From contig NC_061870.1 of the NCBI RefSeq assembly GCF_907164915.1, positions 31,845,848 through 31,909,847 on the forward strand: DNA of 64,000 nucleotides. Direction: 5' to 3'. The position numbers were made by a program, and so were the translations under genes. Positions 13,454-22,265 of the stretch are shown here, one piece after another. Under the pieces are notes generated by a model. That model worked only from the letters and a program-made list of their open reading frames with translations, searched no databases and was not told the DNA's origin. Position 1 is the first letter of the stretch. Each line of letters starts with the position of its first letter. This stretch comes from Impatiens glandulifera (lineage: Eukaryota > Streptophyta > Magnoliopsida > Ericales > Balsaminaceae).

Positions 13454-13763
13454 TGTTTTGCGGATGCAAGAACAATGATAATAATAGTAAAAGACAGAAT
13501 GAAAACGACACCCGATTTAACGTGGTATCCAGCAAAATTGCTGACTAATCCACGGGCAGAGCCACTGAAAAATATTTCACTATAATCGTTAACACGAATT
13601 ACAGATACTCAGAATAGTTCAAAAGAGAACTAACAAATATTGGGTGCACTGAATCAAAGAGGGGAGAGTTTCTTTTATACACTAAGAAACTTCCCCAACT
13701 CCCATCATCTTCCGATGTGGGACAATCATACAAAAAGAATATTCTAGGCAAAGAAACCCAGCA
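13454..13763 (-). repeat. 3' LTR of the Copia element
   Basis: This 310-bp repeat begins TG and ends CA on the + strand and matches 16340-16649 except at about two positions. The polypurine-like GGTGGAGATT on the - strand lies just inside it, as expected for the 3' end. Confidence 0.93.
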
Positions 13764-13951
13764 AATCTCCACCTTGACTTGAATATTTTCCCAGATAGCC
13801 AAATGCACCAGATTTACTTTAAATACCAGATGTGCCAGATGCATTACACTGAATGCCCAGATATATTTTCCCAGATAGCCAGATGCACCAGATGTACTTT
13901 AAATACCAGATGTGCCAGATACACCAGATGTACTTTAAATACCAGATGTGC

Positions 13952-14126
13952 CAGATGCATTACACTGAATGCCCAGATAAACAAAACAGATGCATTAAAC
14001 TGAATGCCCAGATAAACAAAACAGATGCATTACACTGAATGCCCAGATAAACAAAACAAATGCATTACACTGAATGCCCAAATAAACAAAACAGATGCAT
14101 TACACTGAATGCCCAGATGTGACCTG
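13952..14126. repeat. 35-bp tandem repeat, five units
   Basis: Units starting CAGATGCAT begin at 13952, 13987, 14022, 14057 and 14092, an exact 35-bp period with one or two changes per unit. Upstream, 13780-13951 holds related shorter units around CCAGATGTACTTTAAATAC. The array lies between the end of the RNase H remnant and the 3' LTR, inside the element. It opens short frames on the + strand that are only repeat artefacts. Confidence 0.93.
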
Positions 14127-14158
14127 CTCTGTCTCAGGCCGTGCCCCTTCAAGGGCAA

Positions 14159-15564
14159 TCAACAACTTCTAACATTGAGCAAGTTCAAACAGTGTTGAAA
14201 CTTGCACTGCGGAATTGGCTTGGTAAACATATCAGCTGGATTGTCTACAGTCCCCACTTTGTTTACCTTGATCCTCTTCTCACTTTTCAGAAAATGGTAC
14301 CTCACATCAATGTGTTTTGTTCTTTCATGGTGAACTTGATCCTTGGTTAAGCATATTGCACTCAAACTGTCGCAGTACACTGAAGCCTGATCGTGATGTA
14401 GACCCAACTCAATAACCAATCCTTTCAACCAGATTCCCTCCTTAGCAGCTTCTGTCAAGGCCATATATTATGCCTCTGTAGTAGACAAGGTTACTGTCGG
14501 CTGCAGTGTAGCCTTCTAACTCACAACAGAACCACCAAGCGTGAATACATAACCGGTCATCGATCTTCTACTGTCTACATCTCCAGCATAGTCAGAATCT
14601 GAGTAACCAGATACTAGACACTGACTATCACCACCATAACTGAGACCAATATCAGATGTACCCCTGAGGTAGCGGAAAATCCTCTTCACTGCTTGCCAGT
14701 GTTCCTTACCAGGGTCTCCCATGAACCTACTGACAACACTAACAGCATGTGCAAGATTCAATCTAGTGCAGACCGTAGCATACATCAAGCTTCCCACTGC
14801 ACTAGCATAAGGAACATGTGACATGTATTCCTTTTCTGAGATGATTTATGTGCAAATGTTACAGACAAATGTGCATTTGAAGCACTGGGAGTATCAATGG
14901 GCTTAGTAGTAGCCATTTCAAACATTGATAGAACTTTCTGAATATACCCCTTCTGTGACAAGAATAACTTCTTATGACTTCTATCTCTGTAGATCTCCAT
15001 TCCCAGAATTTTCTTAGCAACACCTAAATCCTTCATTTCGAATTCTATACTGAGTAGTCCCTTCAACTTTTGAATGTCAGACTTCTTCTCAACAGCTAGC
15101 AACATATCATCTACATACAATACCAAATAGATGAAGGAACCATATTTGAGCTTGTTGTAGTAGACACAATTGTCATACGGACTCCTTGAATAGCCAATCT
15201 TAAACATGTAGCTATCGAACCGCTTATACCACTGCCTCGGGGACTGTTTCAGTCCATATAAAGACTTCTTCAACTTGCAAACATATTCTTCTTTTCCAGG
15301 TTCCTGAAAACCATCTGGCTGAATCATGTATATCTCTTCTTCCAACTCTCCATGTAAGAAAGCTGTCTTCATGTCTAGCTGTTCGAGGTCCAGGTCCTGA
15401 TGTGCAACTATAGCAAGTAGCACCCTAATGGAAGTATGTCTGACTACTGGTGAGAATATCTCATTATAGTTCACTCCCTCTTTCTGACTGAACCCTCTAG
15501 CAACTAACCTGACTTTATACTTGACCACCTCAGCTGGTGACAACCCTTCCTTCTTCTTGAACAA
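14159..15564 (-). pseudogene. broken Copia reverse transcriptase / RNase H
   Basis: In - strand order, 15564-14785 encodes the RT core, including LDMKTAFLHG, LYGLKQSPRQW and the catalytic YVDDMLLA. A frameshift near 14800-14825 moves to the next frame (14824-14516), which continues with the RT thumb and the start of RNase H (SDSDYAGDVDSRRS). A stop follows at a normally conserved Trp. Another stop interrupts the STTEA block, and the C-terminal RNase H piece runs from 14464 to 14159 and ends near the ADMFTKP motif. The stop at 15567-15565, where the family has Trp, separates this piece from the upstream frame. No functional product is expected. Confidence 0.9.
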
Positions 15565-16338
15565 TCATTTACAAGTGACAACCTTTCTCCCTGGTGGTAT
15601 TCTAGCTAATTCCCAAGTCTGATTCTTTTGAAGTGACGTCATCTCATCTCCCATGGCAGCAAGCCATTGGACAGACTCAGTACCCATAACAGCTTCCTTG
15701 TAGGTGGATGGCTCATGAGGATTCACTTCCTCTACAACCTGTAAAGCATAGGCAACCATGTCCTCATAGCCATACATTGAAGGAGGTACACCAAAATTAG
15801 CTCTTCTAGGGCGATTAAGAGCTAGATTTTGATGTTCTACAGATGATGATGGAGCAATTGGAAAATCTACCACTGAAAGTGGTTGAGAAAAACTCTCCTC
15901 TGCTTCACAACTAGCCTCAGTCATTTCTTGCTCCACCTGTTTCTCGACACCACAATCTTCTTGCATACGCAGACTGAACAGACGTTGCTTCAAAAGCAAC
16001 TTGTTGGTTAAGCTCTTCTTCATCTATAAAGTCTCCAGCTTAAACCACAAACCAACAGCGGTTTCCTCCTCAGCCACCTTAGTAATGATATCGTCTGCCA
16101 AAGCCAAGAGCAATGTTGAGTGTGCCTTTTCTTCCAAAGACTTCATATCAGCAGGTGGCGGGACAGGTGCAGGCTTCATCAAGGGAGCCCATAGGCCGTG
16201 TTGTTTCAACAATGCCCGGACCTTGATCTGCCACAAACTAAAACTATTCCTCCCAGTAAACTTGTCGGCTTTCAAAACTTTTACATTCAACCATCGTTCT
16301 TGCTTGAGCGGATCTAAACAACCCTGCTCTGATACCAA
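15565..16338 (-). pseudogene. broken Copia gag start fused to pre-RT segment
   Basis: The frame 16338-16024 holds the gag N-terminus (FTGRNSFSLWQIKVRALL) and ends at a stop where relatives have Tyr (LETL then MKKSL). The next frame, 16023-15565, continues gag for about 20 residues and then, near 15960, jumps directly to the region just before RT (NFGVPPSMYGYEDM, EPSTYKEAV, WLAAMGDEM). The zinc knuckle, protease and integrase are missing, so an internal deletion of more than 2 kb is inferred. The gag fragment begins right beside the primer site. Confidence 0.85.
16326..16337 (-). other. Met-tRNA primer binding site of the Copia element
   Basis: On the - strand this reads TGGTATCAGAGC, the complement of the initiator Met-tRNA 3' end, just inside the 5' LTR. 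Confidence 0.92.
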
Positions 16339-16339
16339 T

Positions 16340-16649
16340 TGTTGTGCGGATGCAAGAACAATGATAATAATAGTAAAAGACAGAATGAAAACGACACCCG
16401 ATTTAACGTGGTATCCAGCAAAATTGCTGACTAATCCACGGGCAGAGCCACTGAAAAATATTTCACTATAATCGTTAACACGAATTACAGATACTCAGAA
16501 TAGTTCAAAAGAGAATTAACAAATATTGGGTGCACTGAATCAAAGAGGGGAGAGTTTCTTTTATACACTAAGAAACTTCCCCAACTCCCATCATCTTCCG
16601 ATGTGGGACAATCATACAAAAAGAATATTCTAGGCAAAGAAACCCAGCA
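16340..16649 (-). repeat. 5' LTR of the Copia element
   Basis: 310 bp, bounded by TG...CA, near-identical to 13454-13763 and followed by the second AATTT target copy. Confidence 0.93.
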
Positions 16650-16654
16650 AATTT

Positions 16655-17298
16655 AAATACCAAAAATGTTTCATCTATTTTAATTACAATATTCATATAA
16701 AATAAAATAAAAATATTTTCACTTCACTTTAACAATTATTAAAATGGATGTATTGTCAATATAATTATGACAAAAGTATATATGTACCAATAATCTCATC
16801 AATATTATATTAAAATTAATGAAATAATTGCACCATTTTAAGAGGAAAAAAAAATATTTCCTTAATTACAAGCATTACAAAATGAAAAGAGGATGAGGAA
16901 ATGTATATTATTTAGTAAAACTATTTTAAACTTGGCCAATGAGTTATGAATGAGTATATAATATTAATTTTAATAAATATTTGTATTAAAAAAGTTGATT
17001 TTCAGCGTAAAACTATAATCAAACACATAACATGCATTACTTAAATTCGAATAAAATTCGAATAAGTTGAATATTATATATTAATATTAAATTGTTGACT
17101 TATGGTTAGAAGAAGACAAGTTATAAAGATGGCAGTATGGCCATGCCTTGTGCTTAATTGGCTGTGATTTCCCATTTACGTACGGTCGACTGATCAACCA
17201 GCAGCAATTCCTACTGTGGATGAAATATGAATATTTCTATCTAATATTATATATATATCAAAATGAGAAACTATATTAAAACGTTTAAATAGGTTGAA
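16655..17298. other. gene-free AT-rich stretch
   Basis: I see no gene or recognisable repeat between the Copia element and the hAT MITE. Confidence 0.55.
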
Positions 17299-17306
17299 TT
17301 CTCTAT

Positions 17307-17865
17307 TAGGGGTTCATCGGTTCGGTTTCGGGTTATTCGAGTTTCTCAATTCAGTTTCTTCGAATTTTTTATTTTTTTCGTTAATTCGAAAACCGAACCG
17401 AATTCGAATAAATTCTAATTAAACCGAACCCGAATTTCATATTCGAACTTCGAATAATTCGAATTCAAACCGAATTAAATTTTCTTTTAAACACAAAATA
17501 AAATGTACCAACCAAGAATTTAACTCGGGGTCTGTTCCATAATAAAATACTATTCTACCACTAGACCACTATTGTTTTTGTTTCTTTTATTATAAATTTT
17601 AATTCAAAATATTCTAGTTTGATTATTTTGAACTTATTCTTAAGTTAAGTTTAGAAAAATAAATAATAAAAAATGATTTCGGTTTTCGGTTTGGTTTTCG
17701 AGTTAAACTCAAATTCGAAAACCAATTCGAAAACCGTATTTGAATTCGAATTGGTTTGAAATTCGATTCGAAAACCGAAAATAAAATTCGAATTCGGTTT
17801 ATTCGAATTCGGTGAATTCGAATTCAGTCGGATATTCGGTTCAGACCAAATATTGAACACCTCTA
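17307..17865. mobile_element. hAT-type MITE with tRNA-like insert
   Basis: The element starts TAGGGGTTCATCGG and its other end, reverse complemented, starts TAGAGGTGTTCAATA. The flanks are TTCTCTAT (17299-17306) and TTCTCTAC (17866-17873), an 8-bp duplication with one change, as expected for hAT elements. Both arms are full of TTCGAA/TTCGGTTT motifs and fold on each other. The centre carries a decayed tRNA-Gly-like sequence. There is no coding capacity. Confidence 0.8.
17504..17574 (-). pseudogene. tRNA-Gly-like relic inside the MITE
   Basis: The - strand of this 71-base stretch follows the tRNA-Gly(GCC) at 34897-34967 base by base in the D arm (AGTGGTCTAGTGGTAGAATA) and in large parts of the variable and T arms (ACAGACCC, then a decayed T loop). 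The anticodon arm and acceptor stem are lost. It cannot be a working tRNA, but the length and order match. Confidence 0.75.
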
Positions 17866-17880
17866 TTCTCTACGGCATTT

Positions 17881-18265
17881 TACAACATAAAACTCATTTA
17901 TAATATAATTTATATTTATATCTTTAGCTATATCTCGTTCATAGAGTGCTAAATAGTCGGTAAAAAATAATCTTTTATTTTATTGCGAAGTTCCGTCTTC
18001 ACCTTATTCATTGCGTAAAATGTCCGCTCACTAGTAGCAGTAGAAATATGTAATGTTAATATACAAAATACAAGATAATCAATCTAGTCAACATAACATA
18101 AATATTACTCTTTTCGGGTCTTTTTATTTAACGGCATTATGTCGTTTTCTAAAAAAAACACATAAATTTTTTATCGTCCACTTTCGGTCAATTGCTTACA
18201 TAACTTAACAAGTGTAGAAACCTTCAAATTTTGCATCGCATCATGTTTCTAATAATGTATCATTT
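17881..18265 (-). pseudogene. hAT transposase C-terminal relic
   Basis: Translation of the - strand gives a recognisable hAT dimerisation segment: LTLHISTATSERTFYAMNKV, followed by KTELRNKIKDYFL. This matches the family pattern LTLPVSTATTERAFSAM...KT.LRN.M.D.FL. Upstream, a STLVKLCKQLTESG-like stretch fits the preceding part. Stops and frame breaks interrupt it. It resembles the TTF/DUF4371 (ZMYM1-like) branch of hAT, the same branch as the relic at 33075-33440. Confidence 0.75.
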
Positions 18266-18364
18266 CATACCATTCAATGCAAATATGTAATGATGTATTG
18301 ATTTGTAAAATAAAATTTCGTTGCAAGTTTACAAATATCATCAATATATATAATTTAAACTTTT

Positions 18365-18450
18365 TTTTAATTAAAATAGAACTAACATGACACCCCACTG
18401 TCAATCCCCGCTTAAACTCAAAAGACTTTCAGATAAAATCGAACTTGTGA
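18365..18450 (-). repeat. SINE-like fragment
   Basis: On the - strand this contains GTTCGATTTTATCTGAAA, then AGTTTAAGCGGGG and GGGTGTCATG. These blocks occur in the same order at 31366-31430, and the last two again at 34757-34795. The 5' (A box) half is missing. Confidence 0.6.
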
Positions 18451-18869
18451 CCTATCACTATATATAATTTAATAAACAATCATACTAATTAAGAAAATAA
18501 GAATTATAATTTGTTTTTAAGAAAAAAGGGATTCCGCTTATTTGAGAATTAAAAAAATATATATATAAAAACTTTGTTAAAATAATTAAGGAATAGAGAA
18601 TTAGTAGAATAAGAATTAAATAAGTATATTGGCTTGAAAACGACTTGAAAAAAATATAAAAATAGAATCAACAGGGAAATTATGAAAAAATCAGGTTAAT
18701 ATGAAAATAATTAAGATATGTATATATATATATATAATATACTTGGAAAAATACTTATTTTTAATTTTATTTTATTATATATCATATTATATAATATATA
18801 TTTTTCAATTAATGAAAAATAAATTTTTGAAGTGTGGGCCTAAGGTTATAAAGATTCGTCTATGGTGAA

Positions 18870-19420
18870 TTGGTGATTGTTACTCTTTAATTGTGAATAA
18901 TGTTTTTTAATTAGGATATCATATGAGAGAAGTTGTGAGCTCTAAGTTTCCATTGAAGATATCGTTTTTTAAATGGAGTGTCATACAAGGAGTGGTTTTG
19001 ACGGATAAATAGATGTATGAAAAAATGGTGTATTGTGACAAGTCATTGTAAAATGTGTCATAAAGAGGTGAAGTCGACGTCTCACTTGTTCTTACACTAT
19101 AATGGAGTAGTTGCAATTTGAAGCTTATTATGAACATGGCTAATATTCAGTGGGTTATGCCGAAATCTATCATTAGTTGTTGGGAAGTGCTGATAGATAT
19201 AGACGATGAACTCGGTCTTAGTCGTTGGACCTCTATCCCGCTTATCTTCTAATGGACGATTTAGCTTGAAAAGAACCGTACAACATTCCGTAATCGTTAT
19301 CGACATATACGTTTATTTCATAATTATATTATTATGACAATCGAAGAGACTTCATTAAATAAATCAATTGAAGTAGTTAGAGAACAAATTAATTTTTTTT
19401 AAAATTTCCGTGCTTGTTAA
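18870..19420 (+). pseudogene. 5'-truncated LINE (L1-type) tail
   Basis: This stretch aligns along its whole length with 54240-54790, the 3' part of the larger LINE. It includes the zf-RVT-like block near 19045-19100 (CRMCHKEVE-type, here broken). Several stops and small indels are present. As is typical for LINEs, only the 3' end was inserted. The open frames on the opposite strand here are artefacts. Confidence 0.75.
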
Positions 19421-19439
19421 AATTTGCATTGTTGTTTGA

Positions 19440-20099
19440 TTTTAGTTATAAATAATAAATTTTTTTTTTTTTGAAAGCAATCAAGTAATTACTATCAACC
19501 ACGTTAAAGAGCCACTCTATGTATCAAGAGCAATTGTTTGATGTTGGGTTATTTGGATTTTTTTTTTTAATGTTTCTTGATGATAAAAAAGAAATTATTT
19601 GAGTTTTTAATTGGTAAAATTACTCTAATATAAGATGATGAATTAAATGGTTAAACAAAAAATTGATATTAGTTTATGATAAAGAAAACTTAAATAATAT
19701 AGGTTTTTATACAATATTTTTAAATTATATAGAAGGTCTAGTGGTAGAATAGTACCCTGCCACGGTACAGACCCGGGTTCAATTCCCGGCTGGTGCACTA
19801 ATATTTTTAATTTAGGTTATTTTTTTTTATTCAAACCAGAAATATACAATAGAGTAAGTGTTGATGAAGTCATTAAAGTTTAAAATGGCATCTTCAAGAC
19901 AAGACAAAACTTTCACTTTCCATGACTTTTGAAGTGAATTAGTTAAAGTTCCCTAAATTTTAGAAGAGGTTATTGTCTTGAAACAATTCTCTCTATCTAT
20001 CCAGAAATTTCCAATGCATAATGAGATGGATATAGATAGAATGGAGTAATGGACTAAACAATCAAAATACTCATCAACAAACAATTATCAAATTCATAT
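19440..20099. repeat. duplicated segment carrying tRNA-Gly, copy 1
   Basis: From a shared TAGTTATAAAT start, through a decayed MITE end, a tRNA-Gly and about 300 bp downstream, this segment matches 34543-35258. The stretch after the tRNA (19840-20099) is about 90% identical by eye. Copy 2 has an extra SINE-like piece before the tRNA. The two copies are 15 kb apart in the same orientation. Confidence 0.85.
19735..19797 (+). pseudogene. tRNA-Gly(GCC) copy lacking the 5' acceptor strand
   Basis: From GGTCTAGTGG to the discriminator A this is identical to the intact tRNA at 34897-34967, with D arm, GCC anticodon arm and T arm all present. The first seven positions, which should be GCACCAG, are ATATAGA here and cannot pair with CTGGTGC. 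The A and B boxes are intact, so it may still be transcribed, but it should not mature normally. Confidence 0.85.
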
Positions 20100-20126
20100 C
20101 AATTGGTAATTAAATTATATATATTC

Positions 20127-20275
20127 GAACTACAAATATAAAGTTTGAACTCGATTTCGATTACTAAATCGAGTTACTTGAACTAGAAATATAAAACTCA
20201 AGCTCAATTACTAAATCGAGTTACTCGAACTAGAAATATAAAACTCGAGCTCAATTACTAAATCGAGTTACACAA
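20127..20275. repeat. 47-bp tandem repeat, about three copies
   Basis: The word ACTAAATCG starts at 20163, 20210 and 20257, exactly 47 bp apart. The units contain GAACTAGAAATATAAAACTC. The earliest unit is partial and more diverged. Confidence 0.85.
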
Positions 20276-22150
20276 TCTCTATTTGAACTCAGTCAAACCG
20301 AGTCGAACTTTGATTGAGCTACTCACGAATAACTTTTGATTTTTTTACACCATAGTTATACCTAAGAAATCATAAATAAATAAATAAAAAGTAATTAAGA
20401 AATAATTGAAAATGAATAAGTTGAATCTAGGTGATCTAATATGAGTTTATTTTTAAACTGTCTAATTGAAGATAGTTCAAACTATTTAAACTTTTAAGAT
20501 TTAATTTTACAGAAATAAAATGAATTTATATTCATAAATTAAATAAATACTTATTTAAATAAATGAAACGCAAGTAATTTTTATTTTTTTTACTGTTTTA
20601 TTTATTATGATTTTTTAGATTCATTTATACTTATGATAATAATATATTGTTTTGAAATAAAGTTTTAATTTTATTATTCGTTGTACATGGGTGGAGTGCA
20701 GAGTGATTGAAAGAATAAGAGCCATAAACCCATATATCATAGGACCGGAAACTACCCAATGAGGTTGGGCTTTTTAAATAATATTATCAGCCCAATATAA
20801 AGTAGATAAATGGGTTAGAAGCCCATCATATATTCCATCGACTTGTAATTGAAAGAAAAAAATATATTTTTTCAATCAATCATCATATGAAATTAGATTC
20901 CATATTCTATAATGCCATTTTTGTCATGCCAGTTAATATAATTAATTGCAATCAGTCTGCTTTTTCTGCTTTTTCAATAGATCAATTAAAATTTAAATAA
21001 AATTTTCAGATTTTAGTAGTTTCTTCTCATCACAATGACCTCCTTCTTATCCAATTTATATTTTTAAAATAATTATTTTATCACGCAATTTATTGTTAAA
21101 TACAATTCATTTTATAAGGTTGTTGTCCGGTTTTTACATAATTATCTTATTAATTGCTGCACAATTATTTAGAAATTAAATAAATAATTAAAAATTACAC
21201 TATGCAAAATTTTCTAGCTGCTCTATTAATTTAATGAATTATAAATTATTTAGTATTAAATGAGTGAGATCGTCACTAAAGCGTCATTAATACGAGATAC
21301 TCTCGCTCACATAAATCATATATGTTTTACAAATATTACAAAAACTCCCACTTCTTAGGTCTTGTTTGGTTGATGTTCAAGAAATGAAAACCACCACACT
21401 ACATTCTAAAATATTTTCTATCAATTATGTATTTTGATTAATTATAAAACTTATGATCTAATTAATATTACAAATTTTTATAAATATTTTTAGTTCCAAA
21501 ATTCTTTGTCTGGTCAAATTTTAGATTTCAATTTTTGTGATGGAAGAAAAACGGAAGTTGGGGGATGGGCTCCTCTCACATTATACCAATAATGGTACTA
21601 GAATATTATTTAATTTAAAATGTTTGTTTAATACATTCATTGATATAAGATATTTTTTTTATCTTGCCTTATAATCTATGAGCTTGTTCGGATCTTGTTA
21701 TTTCAATCATATAAATAGAAAAGATAACAGTGATGGTTTAATTTTGAGAAATTGGTAATTATTTTAGATAAAAAGATTTAAAAAATAAAAATAATAATAA
21801 TTTAAATATAAAATATTTTAATATTTTGACTAATGAATTGAGTGGTGTAATATAATAAACGAGAGTGAAATGAAATAATGTTTGATTCTCTTAAATCGAA
21901 CCAGGCCTAAAATTTTAATTTAAAATTTATTATTTTGTTATAATATTTATCATCAAACTCACTTATAAAAAAATATTGAAAGGAACTCTTTTTAATTTGA
22001 TAAAATGTTTTTATAAGGCATGATCTAACTATATTACAGTGTATATATAAATATGTAATGTTATTTTTTAAATAATAATACAAATTATTGTATAATTTTT
22101 TGTTTCCTATAATATTTTTAGATCTTAATGCAAAATTGTAAATAGATATT
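20276..22150. other. gene-free AT-rich region
   Basis: I see no gene or definable transposon. The composition is strongly AT-rich with scattered homopolymers. Confidence 0.5.
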
Positions 22151-22179
22151 GTAAAACAAAACGTGGAGATAGAAATGAA

Positions 22180-22265
22180 CACGTGTAAGAAAGATTTTCC
22201 TCCGTCGGGACCCACTGGCCACGGGAATTGGTTTCCCACAACATTTTCAACGTGCTATATAAAAA
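22180..22265 (+). promoter_or_regulatory. orphan promoter-like module (G-box, TCP-type site, TATA box)
   Basis: A CACGTG lies at 22180-22185, a GGACCCAC (class I TCP-type, GGNCCCAC) at about 22208-22215, and a strong TATATAAAAA at 22256-22265, all in one GC-richer island of about 100 bp. A CA-rich leader-like stretch follows. No open coding frame of note starts downstream on the + strand. The JAZ gene is 3 kb further on. It may be a relic promoter, a promoter of a non-coding RNA, or a distant alternative promoter of the JAZ gene. Confidence 0.35.

Larger units (their letters stand above)
13454..16649 (-). mobile_element. Copia LTR retrotransposon, internally deleted
   Basis: The element reads on the - strand. 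Two 310-bp LTRs flank 2.6 kb of internal DNA, with a perfect AATTT target duplication at 13449-13453 and 16650-16654. A Met-tRNA primer site lies next to the 5' LTR. The internal region keeps the start of gag and most of the reverse transcriptase and RNase H, but has lost the rest of gag, the protease and the integrase. The gag start (LYMKKSLTNKL) and the RT resemble the Tork/Tnt1 lineage. The LTRs differ at only two positions that I see, so insertion was recent, yet the coding part is badly broken. It was probably copied in trans by a relative. Confidence 0.93.

Noticed and set aside
13779..14038. Open frames of 61-74 codons with Cys/Thr-rich repeats
   Set aside because: They are produced by the tandem repeat array, not by a gene.
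13952..14126. Regularly spaced repeats resembling a CRISPR array
   Set aside because: Units abut head to tail with no spacers, lie inside a retrotransposon, and the genome is a plant nuclear genome.
16001..16471. 156-codon + strand frame across the Copia 5' end
   Set aside because: It is antisense to gag and runs into the LTR. No domain is recognisable.
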